The notes below the pieces were generated by a model. It saw nothing but the letters and a program-made list of their open reading frames with translations, searched no databases and was not told the DNA's origin. 64,000 nucleotides of DNA from Chryseobacterium sp. JUb7 (GTDB lineage Bacteria; Bacteroidota; Bacteroidia; Flavobacteriales; Weeksellaceae): assembly GCF_024806495.1 (NCBI RefSeq), contig NZ_JANUFF010000015.1, positions 47,024 through 111,023 of the forward strand, written 5' to 3'. Shown piece by piece: positions 23,677-32,306 of this stretch. The position numbers and the translations under genes are program-made. The first letter of the stretch is position 1. Each line of letters begins with the position of its first letter.

Positions 23677-24339
23677 TTAAATGCTTTTCGGAAGATAATT
23701 ATACTGTTGCAATTCCTTTAAATCTTTAATTTGTTTTAAATAAGTATTGGAGAGTAAATAAATATCATCTGAAATGCCCAGGACTTCCTGATAGCGGTGA
23801 TCAGAAATGATAATTCCTTTTTCTTTTGACTGTTCTTGAATGTGTTTTTGAATTTCCTGCGTCATCTTGGGAGACAAAGCGTTGAAAGGTTCATCAAGCA
23901 AAATAAACTTTGCATCCGAATAAATAATTAAAAGTGCTTCAATAATCTTTTTTTCGCCACCCGAAAGATTTCTTGAGTATTCATTAATAAATGGTTTAAT
24001 AATGCTTAGCTGTAGAAGTTTTTCTGTATTTTCCTTATTACAGAAAAGATAAATCAGGTTTTTAATCTTAACTCCTTTTGGAATAAATGAGTACTGAGGC
24101 AAGTAAGCTATTTTTCCCTTTCTGTCCATTTGATGCTGAAGGACTTTATCATTGATCCGTATAAACTGAGAATCACCTTTTACGGTTCCGAAAATCATTT
24201 TCAAAAGAGTAGATTTCCCGGCTCCGTTCCTTCCTAACAGTCCAACAATTTTCCCCGTATCACAGCTTAAATAAATATCTTGTAAAATTTTTTTATCACC
24301 AAATGATTTGCTGATACTGTCGACATGTAACCTGTTCAT
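23677..24339 (-). CDS. ABC transporter ATP-binding protein
   Basis: The 220-residue protein is a single ABC ATPase: Walker A GRNGAGKST (about residues 36-44), signature LSGGEKK (about 124-130), Walker B FILLDEPF (about 145-152) and the switch His in IISDHRYQ. It lacks a fused membrane domain. The only adjacent membrane partner is the 92-residue three-helix protein encoded just upstream, with a 4-nt overlap, which is much smaller than a normal permease. The substrate is unknown. Confidence 0.92.
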   Translation of the reverse strand: MNRLHVDSISKSFGDKKILQDIYLSCDTGKIVGLLGRNGAGKSTLLKMIFGTVKGDSQFIRINDKVLQHQMDRKGKIAYLPQYSFIPKGVKIKNLIYLFCNKENTEKLLQLSIIKPFINEYSRNLSGGEKKIIEALLIIYSDAKFILLDEPFNALSPKMTQEIQKHIQEQSKEKGIIISDHRYQEVLGISDDIYLLSNTYLKQIKDLKELQQYNYLPKSI

Positions 24340-24614
24340 AAAAACTTTGTGATCATATTTACAATTAAACTTAATGAAAAGGTGAACCCCCAGAGAAAAA
24401 ACCTTGAAAATCCAAAATTTGCAAAAAAATAATATTCTTCTTTTAGCCTTAATTCATAAATTAAATAATGAAATGAGGGAAAAAATATAAGAAAACACAA
24501 TCCGAAATGATGTGCGTTAAAGCCCAGTTGTGCTGACATCAAAAGAGAAAATATAATGGTCGGAATTAATAGTTTTAAATAAAAAATCCATAAAACCTTA
24601 AGATTTTTGATCAT
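24336..24614 (-). CDS. small three-helix membrane protein coupled to ABC ATPase
   Basis: This 92-residue protein is mostly hydrophobic, with about three membrane helices (about residues 8-26, 34-52 and 68-88), and no recognised family motif. Its stop overlaps the start of the ABC ATPase gene (ATGA), so the two are translationally coupled and probably work together. It could be the membrane partner of a minimal exporter, or one part of a system whose permease is elsewhere. Confidence 0.65.
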   Translation of the reverse strand: MIKNLKVLWIFYLKLLIPTIIFSLLMSAQLGFNAHHFGLCFLIFFPSFHYLIYELRLKEEYYFFANFGFSRFFLWGFTFSLSLIVNMITKFL

Positions 24615-24742
24615 GTTTCAAATATAATAAGAATAAAAATTTATAAGATTGCATTCATAATATGATTTTTAATTAATAAAAAATAAAACTAATATAGAAT
24701 TTTTGTTTTATTTTTAAACAGAAACTTTAAAACCATGTTTAT

Positions 24743-25831
24743 ATGACAAAAAATCTATTTTATCTATTCTTTTGTTTATTAGGAATAACTTCTTATCAAA
24801 GTAAAGATCTGAAAGTAAATAATCTGAAACCTGTATTCTGTGATACCAATGCACCCACTAATGTAGGCATGTCAAATATTACGCTTACTTCTGCTGTTGT
24901 TTCATGGAATTATGATGTAAATACACCCAATTATGTGGTCAGATTCAGACCGCAGGGAATTTCAGCCGCGTGGAGCACAGTAGCAGTGTCTAATATCTCT
25001 AGTGTCAGCCTTACGGGATTAACGCCATGTAATTCCTATGAAGTGCAGGTCGCAAAAATCTGTACAGTGCAGGGCACCTGGTCAGAAATTATTGTATTTT
25101 CTACGTACCTGAATTATTGTGCTTCTGCTTCAGTAGATTCCGGGGTGGCTCATATTTCAAATGTTACCATGACGCCTTCAGGAGGCCTTCCTCAGATGGT
25201 CAGTAATTCCGGAACTTCAAATTATACGGATTACCGTCCTGACCCAAGCCGTAAAGTTCAGTTGCTGGTAGGAAGTACAGGCAATTCGATTTCTGTTACC
25301 AAAACATGGTCGGGAACTCCAGGTGCAGTTTCTGTTCGGGCGTGGATTGATTTTAATGGAGACGGTATTTTTCAGGCATCAGAAATGATGTTGTCTTCAA
25401 ACTCCAATAGTTTATCAACGGTTGCATCTATGTTCAATGTTCCTGTATCTGCTTTTCAGACGGGGCAAAATTGTGGGGTAGCGATGAGGGTGATTATCAG
25501 TGAAACCTACACCAGTCCTGTTTGTGGAACTTTTACTTACGGAGAGGTTGAGGATTATGGAGTGTATCTGCTTACATCAGGAAATCTTGCTGTTAATGAA
25601 GCTAATAAGAATAAAGAAGGAATCTTATATCCAAATCCGGCATCCGATGTTTTAAATATTTCCGGAATTTTGGGGAATGAATTCGAAATTTATAATACAG
25701 CAGGACAAAAAGTAAGTGAGGGGAAAATTTCAGAGAATAAGGTAAGTCTTCATCATCTTGAAAAAGGAGTTTACTTCATTCAGATTAAAGATCGAGGAAA
25801 TACAACGCGGCTTAAATTCATTAAGCAATAA
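24743..25831 (+). CDS. T9SS-secreted FN3/GEVED-domain protein
   Basis: The 362-residue protein has an N-terminal signal peptide, a fibronectin type III domain (about residues 36-120; APTNVGMSNITLTSAVVSWN through YEVQVAKICTVQGTWSE), a GEVED-type domain (about 130-275; WIDFNGDGIFQASE and TYGEVEDYGVYLL) and a type IX secretion sorting tail (about 290-362; LYPNPASDVLNISG to GVYFIQIKDRGN). It is therefore probably exported across the outer membrane and attached to or released from the cell surface. GEVED domains are common in flavobacterial adhesins and proteases; no catalytic domain is visible here. Confidence 0.88.
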   Translation: MTKNLFYLFFCLLGITSYQSKDLKVNNLKPVFCDTNAPTNVGMSNITLTSAVVSWNYDVNTPNYVVRFRPQGISAAWSTVAVSNISSVSLTGLTPCNSYEVQVAKICTVQGTWSEIIVFSTYLNYCASASVDSGVAHISNVTMTPSGGLPQMVSNSGTSNYTDYRPDPSRKVQLLVGSTGNSISVTKTWSGTPGAVSVRAWIDFNGDGIFQASEMMLSSNSNSLSTVASMFNVPVSAFQTGQNCGVAMRVIISETYTSPVCGTFTYGEVEDYGVYLLTSGNLAVNEANKNKEGILYPNPASDVLNISGILGNEFEIYNTAGQKVSEGKISENKVSLHHLEKGVYFIQIKDRGNTTRLKFIKQ

Positions 25832-25839
25832 GAAAAATA

Positions 25840-25871
25840 AAAGAGAGTGTTCAGTAATGAGCACTCTCTTT
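25840..25871 (+). terminator. terminator after the GEVED protein gene
   Basis: A 14-bp stem (AAAGAGAGTGTTCA with TGAGCACTCTCTTT, one G-U type pair) and a GTAA loop follow the stop codon by 9 nt. Confidence 0.88.
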
Positions 25872-25926
25872 GTAATTTATAGACGGGAAACTATTTTTTA
25901 ATTTCTCAAATTATTTTATTTTCAAA

Positions 25927-28074
25927 TTAAATTCTTTCCAGTTCGTCTGCGTCAATTGTTGTTTTAAAAGTACCGTAGTTTACAATCACTTTATTTCTGG
26001 AAATCTTTTCAATCGTTCCCACGCTTGTGCTTCCTGTAATACGTACACGTTGTCCGACTTTCATCCAGACTGCGCGGTCTGTTTTACGCTTTTCTTCAAT
26101 CTTTTCGTTGGTTTCTGTGATTTTTTCAATCACTTCTTCTTTTTTCAGCTGCTGGGTAATTTTTCTTTTTACTACCTGAAGCCTCTTGCTTTCATCCTTA
26201 TCTGCTCCGATTTTCCTAAACTTTTCCTGTTCCAGAATCTTCACAAAATCTTTCACCACATCTTTTCTTGATTTTCCCTTTACATAACTGTCGATAAAGG
26301 TTTCAATCTTATTTCCAAACTGAAGCTTACGATGTTCTTCTTCGTATAATTTCTGGAAGTTAAACAACTTTTGCTGAAGCTGCTCATTCAGTTTTTGCAG
26401 ATTATCACGTTTATCTTCTACAGATTCTTTTCTTTCGGCAAGGTCGGTCTTCAGTTTTTCAACTTCATATTTTTCCTGCTGAAGTTTTACAATGGTTTTA
26501 TCAAGGTTTACAATGTCATGCTCCACTTTTTTCTTGGCAGAATGAATGATAAATCTTGGGATTTTATTCTTTTCGGCAACCTCAAACGTAAATGAACTTC
26601 CGGCTTGTCCGACTTCCAGTTTGTACATCGGTTCCAGCGTTTCCTCATTAAAAAGCATCGCTGCATTTTCGGCATTCGGAAGCTGTTCCACCACAAGTTT
26701 AATATTGGTGTAGTGAGTGGTAATGATGGCAAAACTCTTTTTATCATAGAAAAACTCAAGGAAACTTTCTGCCAGAGCACCACCCAGCTCAGGATCTGAA
26801 CCGGTCCCGAATTCGTCAATCAATAAAAGCGTATTGGAATCAGATTCGCGGATGATCCCCGACATTTTTTTCAACCTTGAAGAATACGTCGACAGATGAT
26901 TTTCAATAGATTGATTATCCCCGATATCCGTCATGATTTTATCAAAGAAAAACATCTCAGATTTCGGGTGGGTAGGGACCAGTATTCCAGTCTGGATCAT
27001 CAGCTGAAGCAATCCGACTGTTTTCAGCGTGATGGATTTTCCACCTGCGTTTGGTCCGGAAATACAGATAATCCTGTTTTGTTCTGTTAAGGCTAATGTC
27101 TGTGGGAAAATCGTTTTGTTTTCCGCTTTATTTCTCAGCCATAACAAAGGATGGAAGGCTTCTCTTAATTTTAACGTTCTGTGACGGTTGATTTTCGGTA
27201 AAACTCCGTTGATCAGTTCTGCAAATTTGGCTTTAGCCCTCGTTAAATCAAGATCAAAAATATACACCTGATATCTCCAGAGCTGAGGCTGAAATTCTGC
27301 CAGTTCTGCGGTTAATTTTCTCAGAATCTTGTCAATTTCTTTTTTCTCTTCCTCTTCGCTTTCCTTTAATTTGAAGTAGTGCTTAACAACGCTGTCTGGC
27401 TGCATATAGGTAATGGAACCTGTTTTTGAAAGTCCCAGAACTCTTCCTGCCACTCTTTTTTTATATGCCGATTTTACGGCAAGCACTCTTTGGTCATCAA
27501 TAATCGTTTCGCGAATATCATCCAGAAAATCACTCTGTCCATAGTTGAATAAAGCTTTGTTGAAATTTTCCTGAATCGCTTTTCTGGCCATCTGAATTTC
27601 TGCTCGTAATGCCTTTAAAATCGGGGAAGCCTCACTTTTCACTTCACCAAAACGGTTAAAGACTTTATCTACTTTATCAATAATTTCTTTTCTGAATTCC
27701 AATACTGAAACATCCTGAATCAGGGTAGGGAAGGTTTCAGGCATGGTTGGGAAGAACTTCTGAAGTTTTCCTATCTGTTCCGTGATGGTTTTGATTTTGA
27801 TGAAAGCGCTGTTTTCAAGACGGTAATTCTCAATAAGCATAAGCTTCAGCTCACTTTCAATATCTTCATATTCATCAAACGGAATCGCATTTGAACTTTC
27901 AAAACTCGATAAATATTCGGAGGTTTTTTTCAAAGAAAGTTCTGCCTCGTCAATTTCCATCGGACGAAGGTGAAGAATTTTTTCTCTCGTTTTCGGAGAA
28001 TACGCAAAAGGAGAAATTTCCGCGAGCAATTGCGGAAACTCTAATTCGTTTAAATCTTCTTTATTTATATACAC
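25927..28074 (-). CDS. mutS2: MutS2-family ATPase lacking the Smr domain
   Basis: The 715-residue protein has the MutS2 layout without the mismatch-recognition domains of MutS: an N-terminal helical core, the ABC-type ATPase with Walker A GPNAGGKSITLKT (about residues 338-350) and Walker B/D-loop LLIDEFGTGSDPELGG (about 416-431), and a long coiled-coil region (about 510-640). It ends in a KOW-like beta segment (VGQRVRITGSTSVGTIEKIS) and then stops, without the C-terminal Smr nuclease domain of the ~785-residue Bacillus form. The start is GTG at 28074, 4 nt after a TAAATTTG box. MutS2 proteins act on recombination intermediates or collided ribosomes. Confidence 0.92.
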   Translation of the reverse strand: MYINKEDLNELEFPQLLAEISPFAYSPKTREKILHLRPMEIDEAELSLKKTSEYLSSFESSNAIPFDEYEDIESELKLMLIENYRLENSAFIKIKTITEQIGKLQKFFPTMPETFPTLIQDVSVLEFRKEIIDKVDKVFNRFGEVKSEASPILKALRAEIQMARKAIQENFNKALFNYGQSDFLDDIRETIIDDQRVLAVKSAYKKRVAGRVLGLSKTGSITYMQPDSVVKHYFKLKESEEEEKKEIDKILRKLTAELAEFQPQLWRYQVYIFDLDLTRAKAKFAELINGVLPKINRHRTLKLREAFHPLLWLRNKAENKTIFPQTLALTEQNRIICISGPNAGGKSITLKTVGLLQLMIQTGILVPTHPKSEMFFFDKIMTDIGDNQSIENHLSTYSSRLKKMSGIIRESDSNTLLLIDEFGTGSDPELGGALAESFLEFFYDKKSFAIITTHYTNIKLVVEQLPNAENAAMLFNEETLEPMYKLEVGQAGSSFTFEVAEKNKIPRFIIHSAKKKVEHDIVNLDKTIVKLQQEKYEVEKLKTDLAERKESVEDKRDNLQKLNEQLQQKLFNFQKLYEEEHRKLQFGNKIETFIDSYVKGKSRKDVVKDFVKILEQEKFRKIGADKDESKRLQVVKRKITQQLKKEEVIEKITETNEKIEEKRKTDRAVWMKVGQRVRITGSTSVGTIEKISRNKVIVNYGTFKTTIDADELERI

Positions 28075-28078
28075 ACTG

Positions 28079-28086
28079 CAAATTTA
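28079..28086 (-). promoter_or_regulatory. -7 box of a near-leaderless mutS2 promoter
   Basis: On the minus strand TAAATTTG is followed by CAGT and then the GTG start codon. Transcription normally begins a few bases after this box, so the mRNA would have almost no 5' leader. No clear -33 TTTG was found at standard spacing. Confidence 0.4.
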
Positions 28087-28139
28087 GTGAGAAAATGTGA
28101 AATTGATGATGGACAATTTGAAAATGAGTTAATTTGAAA

Positions 28140-28171
28140 TTTGGTGGAGAAAATTTTTAACGATATTTTTG
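28140..28171 (+). promoter_or_regulatory. promoter of the 28189 gene
   Basis: TTTG at 28140-28143 and TATTTTTG at 28164-28171 are separated by 20 nt, a close match to the Bacteroidota housekeeping promoter. The start codon follows 17 nt later. Confidence 0.65.
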
Positions 28172-28188
28172 TGTATACTCAATAACCT

Positions 28189-28494
28189 ATGGCAAAAATT
28201 ATCATCAACCGATCTTCAGAATTCGCTAATTATATACGATCTATCGATATTTATCTTGGAAATAAAAAGATAGGAGAAATAAAAAACGGTGAATCCAAAG
28301 AATTTGACGTAAAACCCGGAAAACATTCGCTGGTAGCGAAGATTGACTGGTGCAGCTCTAATTTTATAGATTTGGATATTCATTCTGACCAGGAGATTGT
28401 GAGGTTTAATTTAAATGGAAGAAATCCTTTTTTCTCCCTTTATTATGTCACATTCGGGAAAAATCAGTATTTAAAATTAGAATCGATTAAATAA
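28189..28494 (+). CDS. small beta-rich protein of unknown function
   Basis: This 101-residue protein has no signal peptide. Its sequence suggests a beta-sandwich of PEGA-like type (SIDIYLGNKKIGEIKNGESK, then FDVKPGKHSLVAKIDWCSS), a fold often used for carbohydrate or surface contacts, but without the PEGA motif itself. A good promoter precedes it and a GNAT gene follows 5 nt after the stop, so the two are cotranscribed. Function unknown. Confidence 0.7.
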   Translation: MAKIIINRSSEFANYIRSIDIYLGNKKIGEIKNGESKEFDVKPGKHSLVAKIDWCSSNFIDLDIHSDQEIVRFNLNGRNPFFSLYYVTFGKNQYLKLESIK

Positions 28495-28499
28495 CGGCC

Positions 28500-29003
28500 A
28501 TGAAATTGGAAACCGAACGATTGCTGCTAAAAGATATCAACGAAAGCCATGTTGAAGATATTCTTCGAATCCGAAGTAATGAGGTAGTCAATCAGTTTGT
28601 GAAAAGAAATTCACCGAAAAATAATTATGATGCGCTTCAGTTTATTTTAACGATTAAAAACAGAACCCAAAATAACGAAACTTTTTATTGGGGAATTTCT
28701 TTAAAGGACCATCCGAATCTTATCGGCACCATTTGTCTATGGAAATTTTCTGAAGACCGTAAGGTTGCTGAGGTCGGATACGAATTATTACCTGACTATC
28801 ACCGAAAGGGTATCATGTCCGAAGCATTGAAAGCTGTTGTAAATTTTGCTTTTAATGAGTTACATCTGCATGAAATTCTGGCAATGACCAATACATTCAA
28901 TGAAAATTCAAAAGGCCTTCTCTTAAAGCATGATTTTATTTTGGAAGAAAGCATAAAAGATGAGGGTTTTCCTGATAATCTGGTTTTTAGCCTTAAGAAA
29001 TAA
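28500..29003 (+). CDS. RimJ/RimL-type GNAT acetyltransferase
   Basis: The 167-residue protein matches the RimJ/RimL-like subgroup of GNAT enzymes: it opens with LETERLLLKDINESHVEDIL and has the acetyl-CoA-binding region VGYELLPDYHRKGIMSEALK (about residues 92-111), followed by HLHEILAMTNTFNENSKGLL, typical of the C-terminal motif. These enzymes acetylate N-terminal or small-molecule amines; the substrate here is unknown. It lies 5 nt after the preceding small gene. Confidence 0.88.
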   Translation: MKLETERLLLKDINESHVEDILRIRSNEVVNQFVKRNSPKNNYDALQFILTIKNRTQNNETFYWGISLKDHPNLIGTICLWKFSEDRKVAEVGYELLPDYHRKGIMSEALKAVVNFAFNELHLHEILAMTNTFNENSKGLLLKHDFILEESIKDEGFPDNLVFSLKK

Positions 29004-29162
29004 TATTCAGTGTTGTGTTTCCGAACGGAAAATCTGAATTTCTATTTTAATCATTAAATTTGCTCATAAATTTTTGATGCTTTGTTTTCTTCAGAATAAA
29101 ACAATCTGGCGCAAAAATTGAATTTTCAAATTAACTTATCTCAAATTTTCAAATTGAAATTT

Positions 29163-29804
29163 ATGACCTGGACAGAAATACTAGCCCCTATAAAAAGCAC
29201 ACCCTATTTTACCAATCTTTGGGAAAAAGTGAAACAGGAATATGCCACTACAAAAGTTTTTCCGCCAAAAAATCAGATTTTCAGAGCGTTGGAAATCACA
29301 CCTTTCGATAATGTGGAAGTGGTAATTATCGGACAGGATCCTTATCATAATGATTTTCAGGCTAATGGTTTGTGTTTTTCTGTTTCCGAACAGGTTGCGG
29401 CACCACCTTCGCTTAAAAATATTTTTACTGAACTAAAAGATGATCTGGGAGTGGTAAGAACTTCAAAAGAACTGGATGATTGGGGAAAACAGGGCGTTTT
29501 ATTGTTAAATGCGACTCTGACAGTTCGTGCACATACTCCGAATTCTCACAAAGATCTGGGCTGGGAGACATTTACTAACTATATCATTAAAGAAATTTCA
29601 GATAAAAAAGAAAATGTCGTTTTTGTATTGTGGGGTGCCTTTGCACAAAAAAAAGCCGAACTCATCGATCCGGCTAAGCATTTTATTTTAAAGTCTGCGC
29701 ATCCGTCGCCATTTTCTGTATACAGAGGTTTTTATGGAAGCAAGCCTTTTTCAAAAATTAATGAATATCTGGTTTCAAAAGGAAAGAAACCTATTTCGTG
29801 GTAG
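29163..29804 (+). CDS. ung: uracil-DNA glycosylase, family 1
   Basis: From ATG at 29163 the protein has 213 residues, the usual size for Ung, which removes uracil from DNA. The catalytic motif GQDPYH is at residues 57-62, the LLLNATLTVRAHTPNSH segment is at about 115-131, and the DNA-intercalating loop HPSPFSVYRGF is at about 179-189. An in-frame ATG 15 codons upstream would add a non-conserved AT-rich extension and is less likely. The 3' end overlaps the convergent lipoprotein gene by 14 nt. Confidence 0.96.
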   Translation: MTWTEILAPIKSTPYFTNLWEKVKQEYATTKVFPPKNQIFRALEITPFDNVEVVIIGQDPYHNDFQANGLCFSVSEQVAAPPSLKNIFTELKDDLGVVRTSKELDDWGKQGVLLLNATLTVRAHTPNSHKDLGWETFTNYIIKEISDKKENVVFVLWGAFAQKKAELIDPAKHFILKSAHPSPFSVYRGFYGSKPFSKINEYLVSKGKKPISW

Positions 29805-30270
29805 GATTTCCTTTTTTAATTATAATTCCTATTTTATATTTTCCGGCTAAAGCTTTTGCGCCATCCTGAGATTCCGGATAAGGGGTCACTTCAGCCAGTG
29901 AAACAGTATATCCGTTGAACTGGGAAGATTGGTAATGCTTTCTTCCTTCATTTTCTTCGGTGGCAAGATTTAAAACCATAGGTCTGGTTGCTAGTCCCAT
30001 CACTTCAACCTGTGCAATGGCAACGCCTGCCCAGATACAGTTCACGCCTTTCGGACAGCGGCTGTCTTCGGAAATACCTTTAAAGGTGACATTCATTTCA
30101 TATTCCTTCAGAAATTTATTCTCACCTTCGTTAAGATAAATGATGTTGCCTTCTTTATTCATGGAAGAATCTTTAGCAGGGTTTGCAGCTGACGTTTTCA
30201 TCCCTTTTTGGGCATTGCAGTTAGCTAATGTCAATAGCCCCAAACTCAGTATGATGGATTTATAAATCAT
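29791..30270 (-). CDS. lipoprotein with CPxGxxC motif
   Basis: This 159-residue protein has a signal peptide with lipobox LANC and a small beta-rich domain containing DSRCPKGVNCIWAG (about residues 74-87), a motif shared by many uncharacterised envelope proteins, in which the two Cys probably form a disulfide. It overlaps the 3' end of ung by 14 nt on the opposite strand. It lies 12 nt downstream of the DUF456 gene and is probably cotranscribed with it. Function unknown. Confidence 0.75.
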   Translation of the reverse strand: MIYKSIILSLGLLTLANCNAQKGMKTSAANPAKDSSMNKEGNIIYLNEGENKFLKEYEMNVTFKGISEDSRCPKGVNCIWAGVAIAQVEVMGLATRPMVLNLATEENEGRKHYQSSQFNGYTVSLAEVTPYPESQDGAKALAGKYKIGIIIKKGNPTTK

Positions 30271-30282
30271 GATTTGTTTTTT

Positions 30283-30774
30283 TTAAATAATATTAAGCAT
30301 ATCCAATACTACTACCAAAAACATTGCCACGCCTACGACAAAGCTGAAACCTGTTCCGTAAATAAATCCGATAAAAGCTCCTTTTGTAGATTTTAAAGCC
30401 TTATTCATGTCTTTGCTGTCATGTAATAATTCTCCAATGAATACGCCTGCAAACATTCCGATCAGAAAACCTAGGGGAATAGGTAAAAACATTCCAATGA
30501 TCATCCCAACTACCGATCCGATGCTTCCCCAACGGGTCCCACCGTATTTTTGATTGGTTTTTGCCGGAATTACATAGCTCAGCACAGCTGAAATCACAGT
30601 TAATATTCCGAAAGCCCATACATAAATCATCGGCAGATCGGCATCAGTTCCAAATTTATAGATTAATAATCCACAGATGCTCAGTAATAAACCTGGCAGA
30701 ATGGGAAGAAATGTGCCCAGAATTCCTAGAAATAATAATACAAGACAAAGAATGTTAATTAATGCAGTATCCAT
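30283..30774 (-). CDS. DUF456 membrane protein
   Basis: From ATG at 30774 this is a 163-residue protein with about four membrane helices and the glycine-rich segments typical of DUF456: LGTFLPILPGLLLSICGLLI, then KYGGTRWGSIGSVVGMIIG and IPLGFLIGMFAGVFIGELL. The upstream in-frame ATG at 30825 would add 17 residues that overlap the terminator of the neighbouring gene, so the internal start is preferred. No function is known for the family. Confidence 0.85.
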   Translation of the reverse strand: MDTALINILCLVLLFLGILGTFLPILPGLLLSICGLLIYKFGTDADLPMIYVWAFGILTVISAVLSYVIPAKTNQKYGGTRWGSIGSVVGMIIGMFLPIPLGFLIGMFAGVFIGELLHDSKDMNKALKSTKGAFIGFIYGTGFSFVVGVAMFLVVVLDMLNII

Positions 30775-30802
30775 TTTTTTAATTATATAGGCAAGATAAA
30801 AA

Positions 30803-30828
30803 AAAGTGGCCTTACAAAAAGCCACTTT
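30803..30828 (-). terminator. terminator after the 30850 lipoprotein gene
   Basis: On the minus strand AAAGTGGC and GCCACTTT form an 8-bp stem followed by a run of eight T residues, 22 nt after the stop codon. Confidence 0.8.
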
Positions 30829-30849
30829 ATCGTTGAAGTTTAAAATTTA

Positions 30850-32034
30850 TTATAAGTTTAAGATAACATACTGCAGAATGACACCCGCGTTTCCGATGTT
30901 TCCTGAAGCGTGATTGTGGAAGGTTGTGTAATAAATATACCCACTGTTTGAAGATCCTGAGCAAGGTCCTACTGTAGCGCCCAATGCAACCAGATAAGGA
31001 ACTAATACCTGCGGAACTGAAATACTGATCTGAATATTTCCCGGTAGAGTAATACAAACCGTTGTAAATGTCGTGTTGGGTGCATTTCCTATCGGAGTAT
31101 TCGAAATACCCGTTGCTGTAAAATGATTGGTTCTGATCATTAAAGCATCATTTGTTGAAGTTTCTTTAACCAAAACCTCCCAATACGTTGGGTCATAATT
31201 AATTATTTTTTGCCATACGCCCAAATCATAGTCAATACTAAGTGTGTTGAATCCCAAAGCTGCAGAAAGTCCTGCATTGTTTACCGTAGCACCTACCACA
31301 CCTGAGTTTCCGATATTTTTAGAGCATAATTTGGTATCAGGAACAAATCCTCCGGCAAGCGAACAGTTACTGGTGTTGTTTGTACCACCCACTAAATAGG
31401 AAACATCCCAGTCGGAAGCATAAATACTCCCTCCATTAGCTACAAAGGTTGCCAGATTGGTATCAATGGCGGCATAAAGTGCCGTATTTGAGTAATTGGT
31501 TCTGGAGCCACAGTTAAGGAAAATAATATCATACTGTGAAATGGTTGTCAGATTGCCAAGATCAGTAGTGGTGATCTCAGTAGCTGTATAGCCTAAGGTC
31601 TGAATAATATCTTCGATTTTATCAAAGGCACCTTTTACATAAGCAATTTTTGCCACCTGATTCAGCTTGGTCTGGCTGATATCAAGATTTAAATTTTCAC
31701 TATCTTTTACATTAGCGGTGATTTCAGTACGGAAATTACTGCCATCACCTGTTTGAATATGGATGGTATGATTTCCGACCGGAGCTTCCAAACTAAAGTT
31801 TCCATCTGCGTCTGATGTCGTGTAATAGATCTTATACTTATCATCAAAAGTAAAAACTGAAGCTCCGCCAATAGGCTTGGTTCCGTTTTGTGACATTACT
31901 TTTCCGGTAAGCTTTCCGGTTTTTGTAACTGCAGGTCCTGTATTTTCAGAAACTGGTACGGAATCATCTCCGCTGGTACAATTGAGTAATAGTGTGAATA
32001 TACACAACAAAATAAGGAAGTAGTGTTTTCTCAT
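30850..32034 (-). CDS. lipoprotein with carboxypeptidase-regulatory-like domain
   Basis: The 394-residue product has a signal peptide with lipobox LLNC, a carboxypeptidase regulatory-like Ig domain (about residues 40-115; LTGKVMSQNGTKPIGGASVF and TTSDADGNFSLEAPVGNH), and then a region with a Rossmann-like look (VAKIAYVKGAFDKIEDIIQT, YDIIFLNCGSRTNYS, GGSIYASDWDVSYLVGG) reminiscent of ThuA/class-I amidotransferase-like folds. A catalytic triad is not evident. It is anchored in a membrane facing the periplasm or surface. Function unknown. Confidence 0.72.
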   Translation of the reverse strand: MRKHYFLILLCIFTLLLNCTSGDDSVPVSENTGPAVTKTGKLTGKVMSQNGTKPIGGASVFTFDDKYKIYYTTSDADGNFSLEAPVGNHTIHIQTGDGSNFRTEITANVKDSENLNLDISQTKLNQVAKIAYVKGAFDKIEDIIQTLGYTATEITTTDLGNLTTISQYDIIFLNCGSRTNYSNTALYAAIDTNLATFVANGGSIYASDWDVSYLVGGTNNTSNCSLAGGFVPDTKLCSKNIGNSGVVGATVNNAGLSAALGFNTLSIDYDLGVWQKIINYDPTYWEVLVKETSTNDALMIRTNHFTATGISNTPIGNAPNTTFTTVCITLPGNIQISISVPQVLVPYLVALGATVGPCSGSSNSGYIYYTTFHNHASGNIGNAGVILQYVILNL

Positions 32035-32293
32035 ATCTAATTGGTTTTGATTTGTTTAGTTTTAATCAAATTTATAAAATAATTAAATATAAAATCATAA
32101 ATCATTGTTTAATTTTTAAATAATTCATAGATATTGCTTATTGTTAGCGAATTTTTTATTTATTAATCGTGCTTGTGAAAGATTTCATATTTTTAAAATG
32201 ATCATTAAAAATTTTAATTAAATACTAAATATAAAATGGTTTTGGGATGAAAATTGATGGATAAGTTTTAATTAAAATCAACCTTAAAATTCC

Positions 32294-32301
32294 TAAATTT
32301 G
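32294..32301 (+). promoter_or_regulatory. -7 box immediately before the MscS-type gene
   Basis: TAAATTTG ends 5 nt before the ATG at 32307, so a transcript starting at the usual distance would be nearly leaderless. The preceding 272-nt region (32035-32293) is very AT-rich and holds no gene. Confidence 0.4.
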
Positions 32302-32306
32302 CTGTA

